A stretch of DNA of 8,655 nucleotides. Origin: JAZGEG01 sp964346665. GTDB taxonomy: Archaea; Aenigmatarchaeota; Aenigmatarchaeia; QMZP01; QMZT01. This document shows positions 1 to 6,277 of the stretch, piece after piece; the stretch's first letter is position 1; the number at the start of each line of letters is the position of its first letter. The notes under the pieces were generated by a model, which had not been told where the DNA came from, did not search any database, and worked only from the letters and a program-made list of their open reading frames with translations. Position numbers and translations under genes: made by a program. Where the stretch lies: positions 1-8,655 of the forward strand of contig CAYFVC010000003.1 of the NCBI GenBank assembly GCA_964346665.1, given 5' to 3'.

Positions 1-599
1 TCGATCTCTCCGTGAATCTCGGTAGGCAATCCAACAGGAGAGGTCTTTGTTTTCAATTTCAAATCCTCAACCAGATTTCTGTTTTCGTTCACCATCTTCC
101 TAATGGAATCAAGGTCCAACGGGGCCTTCGGTTTCTCAGATACCATTGTTTTAAGGGATTCGATTGTTTTCCTGTTCTCATCGATGGCTTTTCGCAGGTC
201 AGTAACATCTATCGGTGGGGAAGGGGCAGCTAACTTTCTAGTCCCCATTTCCTTCCTTACCTTTTCTATCTCATTCCTTAGCTCTTCCATCTCCTTTGTT
301 TCGATTGGCTTTTCTTTTGGAATCGAAGGACCCATTATTTTCGAGCGTAGGAACTTCACCTCGTCTATGGTCTGCTTCCATTTCTTGAGAACGTCAACAT
401 TCTTCGCGATTTCCTCCAGCTCCACTATCTTCTGCTCAACCTCTGGAGGCACAGGAGAAGTGGAGGTAAGCCTCATCTTCTCTATCTCGGTTTTCAAATT
501 AATTATATCGAGTTGTGTCAAATTCTGGAGATCTTCCATCGTTGACAATTTGTCCATCAAATCCTTCCATTTCTTGTCCTGACCTTTATCTTCTGTCAT
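1..599 (-). CDS. Coiled-coil protein of unknown function, C-terminus cut by window edge
   Basis: The reading frame stays open from an ATG at 599 to the left edge, giving 199 residues and no stop. The protein is very rich in Lys and Glu and has no membrane segment or signal peptide, so it is probably cytoplasmic. Helical heptad-like stretches (about residues 10-45, 53-88, 100-122, 131-155 and 162-184) are separated by short Pro-containing linkers (47-53, 90-98, 125-130, 156-160). The last two helical stretches look like copies of one unit: DLRKAIDENRKTIESLK and SIRKMVNENRNLVEDLK. It starts 50 bases after the pilin-like operon on the same strand, so a structural or adaptor role linked to that operon is possible but unproven. 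The minus-strand bases GGGAAGGG lie directly against the ATG, too close for an ideal ribosome site. I recognise no family. Cytoplasmic coiled-coil partners of archaeal surface filaments are one analogy; a generic SMC-like annotation would not be informative. Confidence 0.8.
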   Translation of the reverse strand, partial: MTEDKGQDKKWKDLMDKLSTMEDLQNLTQLDIINLKTEIEKMRLTSTSPVPPEVEQKIVELEEIAKNVDVLKKWKQTIDEVKFLRSKIMGPSIPKEKPIETKEMEELRNEIEKVRKEMGTRKLAAPSPPIDVTDLRKAIDENRKTIESLKTMVSEKPKAPLDLDSIRKMVNENRNLVEDLKLKTKTSPVGLPTEIHGEI

Positions 600-650
600 C
601 CCTTCCCACAATAAAATATTAAACAGGCATAATATAAATTTTAGAAAATT
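600..650 (-). promoter_or_regulatory. Probable promoter of the coiled-coil gene, and end of the pilin operon
   Basis: On the minus strand an AT-rich TATA-like element, TTTATATT (638-631), lies about 35 bases before the ATG at 599. That would put transcription start near 610 and leave a leader of roughly ten bases. Directly after the pilin stop codon there is an AT-only inverted repeat, AATTTT and AAAATT (637-650, two-base centre). It could help end or pause the operon transcript. Read-through from the operon is equally possible. Confidence 0.4.
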
Positions 651-1147
651 CAAAGCTCCACCGAAGGAGAAACCCTAGGGCAAACATCATTTATAACTTT
701 CATCTCTATCAAGGGCCACGTATCGTTTATGTTGACCACATCCGCATCAAGAATCCAGTCGTATCCCGGTTTCAGAGGGTTCGCTTTTGTTCTTTGAGTT
801 TCGGATGTTATGTTAACATCCGGGGAAATTACGAGTTTCAAGCCTGTAGGGGTTTGCATTGTGAGCTCGAAAGAGAAATTGTAAAGATTTTGTGAACCTG
901 TGTTCGTGATTTTCGCGCTAACGGTCCCGTTCGTTTCGTTGAAGTTCCACGTAACCCCCGAATTCCCATAATCACTATCGAAAACATAACCGGTCTGCCT
1001 GCATATGAGATCCTGCTCCACATCCTGTTTCGCCCCTTCAGAAGCCTCTGTCGCGAGTTTTATAGCCCATGGCCCTATGACCGCTGCCATAAGGAGTATG
1101 ATGGCTATCAGCAATACGCTTGAAATGATAGGTGAAATCCCTTTCAT
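650..1147 (-). CDS. Archaeal type IV pilin-like protein (Pilin_N type), last gene of the operon
   Basis: A 165-residue secreted or membrane-anchored filament subunit candidate. It begins MKGISPIISSVLL, the classic start of archaeal type IV pilins of the Pilin_N (DUF1628) kind. A prepilin peptidase would cut after Gly3, leaving a hydrophobic helix (about residues 4-28) that packs into the filament core. The rest (from about 50) is a beta-rich, polar ectodomain with only two cysteines, C49 and C156, able to form a disulfide. It has five N-X-S/T sequons (N70, N73, N90, N112, N141). The start abuts the upstream stop exactly (TGAATG), implying translational coupling with the gene at 1148-1858, which begins with the same MKGIS. 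Of the five clustered genes it looks most like a conventional pilin. Whether it is a major or minor subunit cannot be told from sequence. Confidence 0.82.
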   Translation of the reverse strand: MKGISPIISSVLLIAIILLMAAVIGPWAIKLATEASEGAKQDVEQDLICRQTGYVFDSDYGNSGVTWNFNETNGTVSAKITNTGSQNLYNFSFELTMQTPTGLKLVISPDVNITSETQRTKANPLKPGYDWILDADVVNINDTWPLIEMKVINDVCPRVSPSVEL

Positions 1148-1858
1148 TCATTCGCCCCTTATTATCAGAAAATCCTCGCCTGATTCGAGGATGAACTTGA
1201 TAGAGTACGTTATTCCGTAATCAGATTCCATGTAGGCCGTAACCTCTCCGTAAGGTAGATGCTGACCGGATCTAGCCAGTGTTGTATACCCATCCCCTGT
1301 GCTCGAGGTCTGGTTGTCGTCTAGCGTTATCTCAAGGTATTCCATGGGGAGGGCTTCGCCCAGATCCTTCTGGTAGACCGATATCAACACGTCAGACATG
1401 TTGTAACTGGTTTTATTTCCAGAGGAACCAACCTTTAGGAAGCAGGCCTTCAAATATTCGTTCTCGAGGATGAATGCCCCGTGTCCTTGGCAAGAACCTT
1501 CGTAGGCTTTCGTGTCAAGATTCGAACCTATCATGAGGTTTCCGAATGCCTGGAATGTCCTTGGAGAGATTATGGGAGCATTGCATTCGTGGGTCCAGTA
1601 TATAGTATCGTTATCAGCGGTTATGTAAATTTCGCCTTCCTGTATGTTAAGGTCTATCGCCCTTTTCGAACCTTCCCCTTCGGAAGAAACGGTCTGTATG
1701 GTCTCGTCTAGTTTCACGAATGACGCCTTCATTTTGTCGAGCGTGGTCGCACATTGAATCTTCTGTATCACAGGGACAGCTGTCCAGTACACAATGGCGG
1801 TCGCGGCTATCAGGAAAGCGGTGAACAATACGCCTGAAATCAAGCTTATGCCCTTCAT
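1148..1858 (-). CDS. Pilin-like protein with class III signal peptide and four cysteines
   Basis: A 236-residue protein starting MKGISLISGVLFTAFLIAA. Prepilin-peptidase cleavage is expected after Gly3, and the membrane/filament helix spans about residues 4-30. It is the largest of the set. The ectodomain carries C36, C92, C123 and C139, enough for two disulfides, and four sequons (N83, N148, N153, N182). Its N-terminus matches that of the next gene (650-1147), suggesting distant paralogy, but the ectodomains share no obvious similarity by eye. The start overlaps the previous stop in an ATGA quartet (1858-1855), and a GGGGAGA ribosome-site candidate lies 7 bases upstream. In bacterial systems, clusters of unlike pilin-fold proteins with large ectodomains form tip or priming complexes; that role here is inference. 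Confidence 0.78.
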   Translation of the reverse strand: MKGISLISGVLFTAFLIAATAIVYWTAVPVIQKIQCATTLDKMKASFVKLDETIQTVSSEGEGSKRAIDLNIQEGEIYITADNDTIYWTHECNAPIISPRTFQAFGNLMIGSNLDTKAYEGSCQGHGAFILENEYLKACFLKVGSSGNKTSYNMSDVLISVYQKDLGEALPMEYLEITLDDNQTSSTGDGYTTLARSGQHLPYGEVTAYMESDYGITYSIKFILESGEDFLIIRGE

Positions 1859-2409
1859 GCCTTTATCTCCCCGGTTATTTTGTTTCCCCCCTTCCTCATT
1901 TCCAAAATCAAATACAGATTTACCTTGTACTTCTCTAATAATAGATTCTTTTCCGTAGTATTAAAGTTTAAACCGAGTTCGAATTCGGACTGGGGTGAAG
2001 TGAAAAGTAAGGAGCCCGTTTCTCCGTTATCAACGTAAACTTCTTCCACGTCTCCGGATACGTTTAGGGTTACGGTTGCCGAATATCCCAAGAAATTCCC
2101 AACGGTTATGTTCAGATCATCGCTTACGTTCTCGGTGACCAGCCAGATTGCGTGCAGGGAAGAACCTCTCCCTTTCGTTAGGTTTATCGCGAAATCCGTG
2201 AAGTTGACAAGCTTGCTTACGTGGGACGAGTCGTTCAACCCGAAATTCAAAACCCTTGGGTATTCGTTTTCTATGTTTTCAAAGAGGTCTTCTAAATCAT
2301 CTATTGCAGACACGCTAGTTTGGGATGGGGAAATAAAAACGGAAATTCCTGTGTAAAACATTGTAATGAACAAGAATGTCCCCAAAAGGAAAAACTGCCC
2401 TTTCATCAT
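1855..2409 (-). CDS. Pilin-like protein with KGQ class III signal, densely sequon-bearing
   Basis: A 184-residue protein starting MMKGQFFLLGTFLF. The KGQ motif followed by a hydrophobic helix (about residues 6-27) fits the class III signal peptide, with cleavage after the Gly. The position equivalent to Glu5 of typical pilins is Leu, as in some minor pseudopilins. The mature part has no cysteine at all, in contrast to its neighbours. It has seven N-X-S/T sequons (N59, N69, N76, N94, N100, N116, N150), the highest density in the window. A strong ribosome site, AAGGAGG, overlaps the TAA stop of the upstream gene and sits 4 bases before the first ATG at 2409. The second ATG (2406) is a possible alternative and changes only one residue. 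The stop overlaps the next start by ATGA. The precise function is unknown; a surface filament or minor pilin component is most likely. Confidence 0.78.
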   Translation of the reverse strand: MMKGQFFLLGTFLFITMFYTGISVFISPSQTSVSAIDDLEDLFENIENEYPRVLNFGLNDSSHVSKLVNFTDFAINLTKGRGSSLHAIWLVTENVSDDLNITVGNFLGYSATVTLNVSGDVEEVYVDNGETGSLLFTSPQSEFELGLNFNTTEKNLLLEKYKVNLYLILEMRKGGNKITGEIKA

Positions 2410-2418
2410 TTTGCCTCC

Positions 2419-2784
2419 TTACCTATAGATGTAAAGCCTCACCTCGAACGGCTCGTATTCATCATCCCCCGAAATCACGTAGGTTGAAACGGCTATGTTG
2501 TTCGAATCGGGATATTCCCCTACGCAGTTCCCGCCGTAATCGCATATCTTTATCGAATGACTGTGACCTGGGATTTCAATTTTCGAATTCAGTGTTTCGT
2601 AATCCCCGCTCACAACATAAGATCTCAGTTCATCCCTGTTGTCAAGCTCTTTCAAAATCTCGTAACCTATTGAACTCGGGTCTGTTTCACCCGTTATTAA
2701 ATACACGTTTCCTACGATGAGGAGGAAACTCACGAGTATGATAGCTGCGAAAACGCTTTCCACAGTCCTCCAAAATCCCTTCAT
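2419..2784 (-). CDS. Small pilin-like protein with class III-type N-terminus
   Basis: A 121-residue protein beginning MKGFWRTVESVFAAIILVSFLL. After the expected cut at Gly3, the mature chain has Glu at position 6, one off the usual Glu5, followed by a hydrophobic helix to about residue 31. The ectodomain is short, acidic and without sequons. Its two cysteines, C81 and C87, flank a Gly-Gly turn (CDYGGNC) and could form a small disulfide loop. I chose the ATG at 2784 because GAGGTGA lies 5 bases upstream and this start places the KG signal at the very N-terminus. A longer in-frame start at 2850, overlapping the previous gene's stop, would add 22 residues ahead of the signal and is unlikely. It is the smallest member of the set. 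No specific family was recognised. Confidence 0.75.
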   Translation of the reverse strand: MKGFWRTVESVFAAIILVSFLLIVGNVYLITGETDPSSIGYEILKELDNRDELRSYVVSGDYETLNSKIEIPGHSHSIKICDYGGNCVGEYPDSNNIAVSTYVISGDDEYEPFEVRLYIYR

Positions 2785-2843
2785 ACACTTCACCTCATGA
2801 GACAGTATGACGACACAGGCTTTGCCTATGTCATTCGAAATTT

Positions 2844-3521
2844 TTACCATACTGCGATCGTTATGTTCGCAATTTCGGAAGTCTCAAATATTTTCCTTTC
2901 GATCTCTTTCGAATTAACATTTACGGGACCCGATGGTATCGATCTCCCGTATTCTATATCCCCTCCAGTTCTCTCCACCTTTATTTTGAAATCCTCGTTC
3001 AAGCCCAGCAAGTATCTGAACCCGTCGTAGCTCATGTTCGCCATCTCATATACCTTCGAAAGGGAAAGCATGGTTTTCTTCTCAAAGGCCCAAGGTGTTG
3101 TCAGATTGGACGAAGATATGGAGAACGTTCCTGAACAGTTCAAAGTTGCGTTCACGTTCGCTATTTGAATCTTGAAGTAATTGAAGCCGTTCGTGAGATT
3201 TGCCTGCCAGTACAGGTCGTCCCCCGAAATCCTGCAGGGGAGCGCTTCGCTCCCTGAGAAAACCTTGGTGGAATCCTTCTCCCCAGAATACCAAACTGAT
3301 TTGGCCTTGAGGACCCCGTCATTCACGCTTCCGGGTGAATTGTATTTGACAGGGGATTCGTAAACGTCCACCGAAAGGAAATCCACTATCTTGTTCCTTT
3401 CGATTTCCACTGCTATCTCGAACTGATTTTCGCTCTCCTCAAATAGCGCGAAATAATAGGAAAAGCTCCAGGCAACAAAAACGATGAATACGAATACACC
3501 CACAATCCAGTCCACGTCCAT
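2844..3521 (-). CDS. Membrane-anchored ectodomain protein, first gene of the pilin-like operon
   Basis: A 225-residue protein with a membrane helix right at the N-terminus (about residues 5-27, starting MDVDWIVGVFVFIVFVAW). It lacks the Lys/Arg-Gly prepilin-peptidase signal, so it may stay uncleaved. A short acidic amphipathic stretch (28-48) follows, then a polar ectodomain with two cysteines (C96, C129) and six sequons (N108, N124, N128, N139, N162, N219). It has the size and layout of the other four proteins but a different start, which could mean a platform or anchor role instead of a filament subunit (inference). No ribosome site precedes the ATG. A TATA-like element about 27 bases upstream suggests a leaderless transcript for the whole operon. 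The gene ends 59 bases before the next chosen start. No family was recognised. Confidence 0.75.
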   Translation of the reverse strand: MDVDWIVGVFVFIVFVAWSFSYYFALFEESENQFEIAVEIERNKIVDFLSVDVYESPVKYNSPGSVNDGVLKAKSVWYSGEKDSTKVFSGSEALPCRISGDDLYWQANLTNGFNYFKIQIANVNATLNCSGTFSISSSNLTTPWAFEKKTMLSLSKVYEMANMSYDGFRYLLGLNEDFKIKVERTGGDIEYGRSIPSGPVNVNSKEIERKIFETSEIANITIAVW

Positions 3522-3543
3522 AGTTTATAGATAGGAAAGGCTG

Positions 3544-3552
3544 AATAAATAT
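3544..3552 (-). promoter_or_regulatory. TATA-like element of the pilin-like operon
   Basis: On the minus strand ATATTTATT is centred about 27 bases before the first ATG of the operon (3521). That is the spacing expected if transcription starts at or one or two bases before the start codon, and it agrees with the lack of a ribosome site. A second TATA-like string, TATATAAC (3573-3566), would give a leader of about 25 bases. Confidence 0.45.
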
Positions 3553-3556
3553 GTCA

Positions 3557-3573
3557 ATATAACGCCGTTATAT
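3557..3573. repeat. 17-base inverted repeat beside the pilin operon promoter
   Basis: The arms ATATAACG and CGTTATAT are perfectly complementary around a single central C. The repeat lies immediately upstream of the operon's TATA-like element, and overlaps the alternative one. It is also in the divergent region shared with the MC1 gene. This is the position of a binding site for a dimeric regulator of the pilin genes (inference). Confidence 0.55.
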
Positions 3574-3604
3574 ACGCAATATCACCCGATTTCAACCATA
3601 AACA

Positions 3605-3670
3605 TTTAAATACTAGTTCCATTTATTAAACAAAAACACACATATAGGAAGGAAATTTAATTTGGAGGTG
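3605..3670 (+). promoter_or_regulatory. Promoter and ribosome binding site of the MC1 gene
   Basis: TTTAAATA (3605-3612), preceded by an A-rich BRE-like stretch, would start transcription near 3635 and leave a leader of about 40 bases. A second candidate, TTTATTAAA (3622-3630), would shorten it to about 25. The near-perfect ribosome site GGAGGTG (3664-3670) lies 5 bases before the ATG and fits a highly expressed chromatin protein. Confidence 0.6.
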
Positions 3671-3675
3671 TCTCG

Positions 3676-3972
3676 ATGGCTAAGAGGAAAGCGAAAAAGA
3701 AGTACTACCTTATGAAGAGAGGCAGCAAGGTTTCAGTGTTCACAGGAAGATCGCCAAGGCAGGCTGCTTTGAAGGCGGCTGCTAGGGGAATTACGGACAT
3801 CAGACTACGAGAAAGGGGAAGGAGAAACAAGGACAAGACGTACACAATCCATGTCTTCAGAGGAGACGTGAAGACTGTGGATGCCCCTGAGAGGAGACCC
3901 GCTTGGCTTCCAGCAAGGATCAAGAAAGCATTTGTCAGAAAAGTCGGGATCGAGAAAGTAAACAGAATTTAG
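3676..3972 (+). CDS. Archaeal chromosomal (non-histone) protein MC1
   Basis: A 98-residue, strongly basic DNA-binding protein that bends and compacts DNA in archaea lacking or supplementing histones. Family hallmarks are clear from residue 20 on: VFTGRSPRQAALKAAARG (21-38), IRLRERG (42-48), IHVF (58-61) and DAPERRPAWLP (69-79), ending in FVRK..IEK. The Pro-Ala-Trp turn with W77 corresponds to the DNA-contacting arm of Methanosarcina MC1. Two departures from the Methanosarcina version are visible: an N-terminus starting MAKRKAKKK, and a basic loop RRNKDKTY (49-56) where that protein is shorter, offset by a shorter stretch between ARG and IRLRE. Its strong ribosome site and own promoter suggest high expression. 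It stands alone, divergent from the pilin operon and convergent with ugd. The assignment is firm. Confidence 0.95.
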   Translation: MAKRKAKKKYYLMKRGSKVSVFTGRSPRQAALKAAARGITDIRLRERGRRNKDKTYTIHVFRGDVKTVDAPERRPAWLPARIKKAFVRKVGIEKVNRI

Positions 3973-3974
3973 GT

Positions 3975-4020
3975 TTCTTTTTCAGGCCTCTTCCTTTTTT
4001 AGGCCTTAACGTTTATTTTT
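3975..4020 (+). terminator. T-rich terminator after the MC1 gene
   Basis: Three plus-strand T-rich runs (3975-3982, 3990-4000 and 4011-4018) follow the MC1 stop. Between them, two AGGCCT sequences (3984-3989 and 4001-4006) can pair as a 6-bp stem with an 11-base loop. Archaeal RNA polymerase terminates at U-tracts, so this is a convincing end signal for MC1. The opposite strand is A-rich here, so it gives no similar signal for the convergent ugd gene. Confidence 0.6.
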
Positions 4021-4038
4021 GTGTAGCTTTTAGAACAT

Positions 4039-5328
4039 TCACCAGCAAATCCCATCGAAATCCTTTACCTTGTTTCTGTCGAGAATTCTCCTCCCCTCAA
4101 GTATGACTTTCTTTCGCATGCTTTCGAAGTCCTTCTCGCTGAGGTTTCCGAATTCCTTCCATTCGGTCACGACGAGGCAGGCATCACTCCCTTCTATCGC
4201 TTCTTTCGCGTTTTCAGAGTAATGGACATCAGGGAAAAGCTTACGCACGTTCTCCTTGGCTTTTGGATCATACGCCTTCACTTTCGCCCCCTTCTCCAGA
4301 AGTTTCGAGATTATTGGGATGGAAGAAGCCTCCCGGATGTCATCGGAATCCGGCTTGAAAGCAAGACCAAGGATACAAACAGTTTTGTCTTTCAGATCCC
4401 CTATCTTTTTTTCGAGCTGATCCACAATCCTGACTTTCTGGCGAAGGTTGAGATCGTGAACCTCCTGGAGCAGACGCGGTTCGTAGCCCAGGTCTTTCGC
4501 TTTCCTGATGAGCGCATCCACATCCTTGGGGAAACACGACCCACCGTAACCGCATCCCGCCCTAAGGAACTTCTCGGAAATCCTGCTGTCTAGGCCCACT
4601 CCTTTCATCACTTCATTCACGTCTATTCCTAGTTTTTTGCAAATGTTGCCGATTTCGTTCGAAAATGATATTTTTGTCGCAAGCAGAGCGTTGCTCGCGT
4701 ACTTGATCATTTCGGCAGTTTTAAGATTTGTCCTGAGTATCGGAGCGTTGAAATTTTCGTAAAGCTTTTCTACCATATCCCCGGATTTCTTGTCTATTGA
4801 TCCTATCACGACCCTGTCAGGTTTCAGAAAATCCTCCATCGCTTTCCCTTCCTTGAGGAATTCCGGATTCATGCAAACCCCGATTTCGCCCGCCTTCTTT
4901 CCGGAAAATTTCTCCAGATTTTTCAAAACCACATTTTCAGTCGTCCCGGAAACAACCGTTGACTTCACAACAACAACATGATATTCGTTTTTCCCTTTCA
5001 AAACCTCACCTATTTGTTTCGAGACTTCCTCTATGTACTTCAAATCGATGGATCCGTCCTCCCTTGAAGGTGTTCCTACAGAGATGAAACTCACCTCCGT
5101 TCCCTCGATCGCTTCTCTAAGGTCAGTGGTTACCCTGAATTTACCTTCTTTCAAAACCTTTTTCAAATAATCATCAAGAAGTGGCTCGTATATGGGAGAA
5201 ATTCCTTTGTTTATCTGTTCCACCTTCTCCTTGTCGATGTCAACGCACACAACCTCATTCCCTTTGACCGCGAATCCAACGCCTGTTGATAAACCAACGT
5301 AGCCCGTTCCTATTATCGATATATTCAT
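4039..5328 (-). CDS. ugd: UDP-glucose/UDP-sugar 6-dehydrogenase
   Basis: A 429-residue cytosolic enzyme that oxidises the C6 alcohol of a nucleotide sugar to the acid in two NAD+-dependent steps, typically UDP-glucose to UDP-glucuronate. The N-terminal Rossmann domain starts with GTGYVG (7-12). It is followed by the TPSREDGSID region (86-95), STVVSGT (123-129) and NPEFL (154-158). K209 and N213 (MIKYASNA) lie in the central helix. The catalytic cysteine is C265 in GYGGSCFPKD (260-269). The C-terminal UDP-binding domain shows GLAFKPDSDDIREA (321-334) and LEGRRILD (410-417). The length is normal for the family. UDP-N-acetyl-sugar or GDP-mannose dehydrogenases share these motifs, so the sugar is not certain. 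It is probably transcribed alone from its own TATA box. Its product would feed surface-glycan or N-glycan synthesis (inference). Confidence 0.93.
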   Translation of the reverse strand: MNISIIGTGYVGLSTGVGFAVKGNEVVCVDIDKEKVEQINKGISPIYEPLLDDYLKKVLKEGKFRVTTDLREAIEGTEVSFISVGTPSREDGSIDLKYIEEVSKQIGEVLKGKNEYHVVVVKSTVVSGTTENVVLKNLEKFSGKKAGEIGVCMNPEFLKEGKAMEDFLKPDRVVIGSIDKKSGDMVEKLYENFNAPILRTNLKTAEMIKYASNALLATKISFSNEIGNICKKLGIDVNEVMKGVGLDSRISEKFLRAGCGYGGSCFPKDVDALIRKAKDLGYEPRLLQEVHDLNLRQKVRIVDQLEKKIGDLKDKTVCILGLAFKPDSDDIREASSIPIISKLLEKGAKVKAYDPKAKENVRKLFPDVHYSENAKEAIEGSDACLVVTEWKEFGNLSEKDFESMRKKVILEGRRILDRNKVKDFDGICW

Positions 5329-5361
5329 GATACCACTTTGTTATTCCTTTAATTTGGGGTT

Positions 5362-5379
5362 TATAAATTTATAGTTTTG
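5362..5379 (-). promoter_or_regulatory. TATA box and BRE of ugd
   Basis: The element TATAAATTTATA (5362-5373, itself a perfect palindrome) is preceded on the minus strand by CAAAAC, a fair BRE. Transcription would start near 5342, leaving a leader of about 13 bases before the ATG at 5328. No strong ribosome site is present. The element lies in the 115-base gap after the transaldolase gene, so ugd probably has independent transcription. Confidence 0.6.
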
Positions 5380-5443
5380 CCAGTATTTTACCCTATTTTC
5401 ACCAGCAGCTGAAGCGCTATTAGAAACGGAATAAACTAGAGTT

Positions 5444-6265
5444 TCAACCGAAAAGTCCCCTGTATTCAGGGACAACGTCTTCCGAGAATTTCACGACCCC
5501 CTCGAAAGTTTTCGGGTGTTTAATCATTTCCTCTATGACGTTGAAGGGAATCGTCGCGATATGAACCCCGAGCTCCGCGACCTCCCTGACCTGCCGGTAA
5601 TTTCGCAGAGAAGCTGCTATGACCTTCGCTTGGATGTCGTATTTCCTGAAAACCTCGAGGATCTTCCTGACCAGATCAACCCCGCTCACCACTCCGTTAT
5701 CATCCATTAACTTCCCTTTCTTTCTGATACCCTCCGCGGGGAAATAATCCCCCTTTTCGAATTTCATTCCTAAGTTTTTCCTTATCCAGTCATCAATCCT
5801 TCCCGCGAATGGACTTACGTACTTCGCCCCTGACTTAGCGGCGAGTAATGCCTGTTCCGGAGTCATGACAAGCGTGGCGTTCACAGGGATACCCTTCTTA
5901 GAGAGCATGCTTATGGCCTTCAATCCCTCGTAGTGCTCTTCATCATCCTTGGTTGAAGTGCTTATAGGAATCTTTATCGCCACGTTTTCCGCAACAGAGT
6001 TGAACTTCCTATAAAGATGTTCCGCCTCCTTCACCATACCAGTTGCGTCAAGGCTTACTACCTCCAGACTGACGGATCCGTTTCTTCCAATAGTCTTACA
6101 TATAGTGTTTATGTAAGACTCGATGTTGACCTTCTCGCCCTTTCCCTTCAGCTTGTCAACCGCCTTTTTAATCAGGGAAGGATTCGTGGTCACACCTGAA
6201 CAAACCCCGTATTCCTCCGCCTTTTTTATCTCCTCCAGATCAGCGGAATCCACAAATATCTCCAT
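5444..6265 (-). CDS. tal: Transaldolase (TalC/FSA-like small class, enlarged)
   Basis: A 273-residue TIM-barrel enzyme that moves a dihydroxyacetone unit between sugar phosphates in the non-oxidative pentose phosphate pathway. Key motifs: FVDSAD (4-9), TTNPS (26-30), the Schiff-base lysine K98 in IKIP, SPFAGRIDDW (151-160) and AASLRN (217-222). Glu at 68 and Phe at 153, where fructose-6-phosphate aldolase has Gln and Tyr, favour true transaldolase activity. The usual short form is about 215-220 residues. The excess here is mainly an insert around 161-192, plus shorter additions near 37-48, 102-112 and the C-terminus. I chose the ATG at 6265 because AGGTGAG lies just upstream and MEIFVDSADL is the normal family start. 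An ATG at 6352 would add 29 unrelated residues and run into rpe. It follows rpe by 76 bases and appears to have its own regulated promoter. Confidence 0.92.
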   Translation of the reverse strand: MEIFVDSADLEEIKKAEEYGVCSGVTTNPSLIKKAVDKLKGKGEKVNIESYINTICKTIGRNGSVSLEVVSLDATGMVKEAEHLYRKFNSVAENVAIKIPISTSTKDDEEHYEGLKAISMLSKKGIPVNATLVMTPEQALLAAKSGAKYVSPFAGRIDDWIRKNLGMKFEKGDYFPAEGIRKKGKLMDDNGVVSGVDLVRKILEVFRKYDIQAKVIAASLRNYRQVREVAELGVHIATIPFNVIEEMIKHPKTFEGVVKFSEDVVPEYRGLFG

Positions 6266-6277
6266 AAACTCACCTTT

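Noticed and set aside
103..582. Plus-strand open frame of 159 codons
   Set aside because: It is the antisense of the coiled-coil gene. Its Ser/Phe-rich translation is what the complement of Glu/Lys codons gives, and the minus frame is open to the window edge with a sensible promoter.
2785..2850. Longer start at 2850 for the small pilin-like gene (ATGGTAA overlap with the previous stop)
   Set aside because: It would bury the class III signal 22 residues inside the protein. The start at 2784 has a strong GAGGTGA ribosome site.
3984..4006. AGGCCT pair as a mobile-element end or att site
   Set aside because: The repeats are only 6 bases long with no duplication or integrase nearby. A terminator stem is the simpler reading.
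4222..4593. Plus-strand open frames inside ugd
   Set aside because: They are antisense shadows. The minus-strand frame carries all the dehydrogenase motifs.
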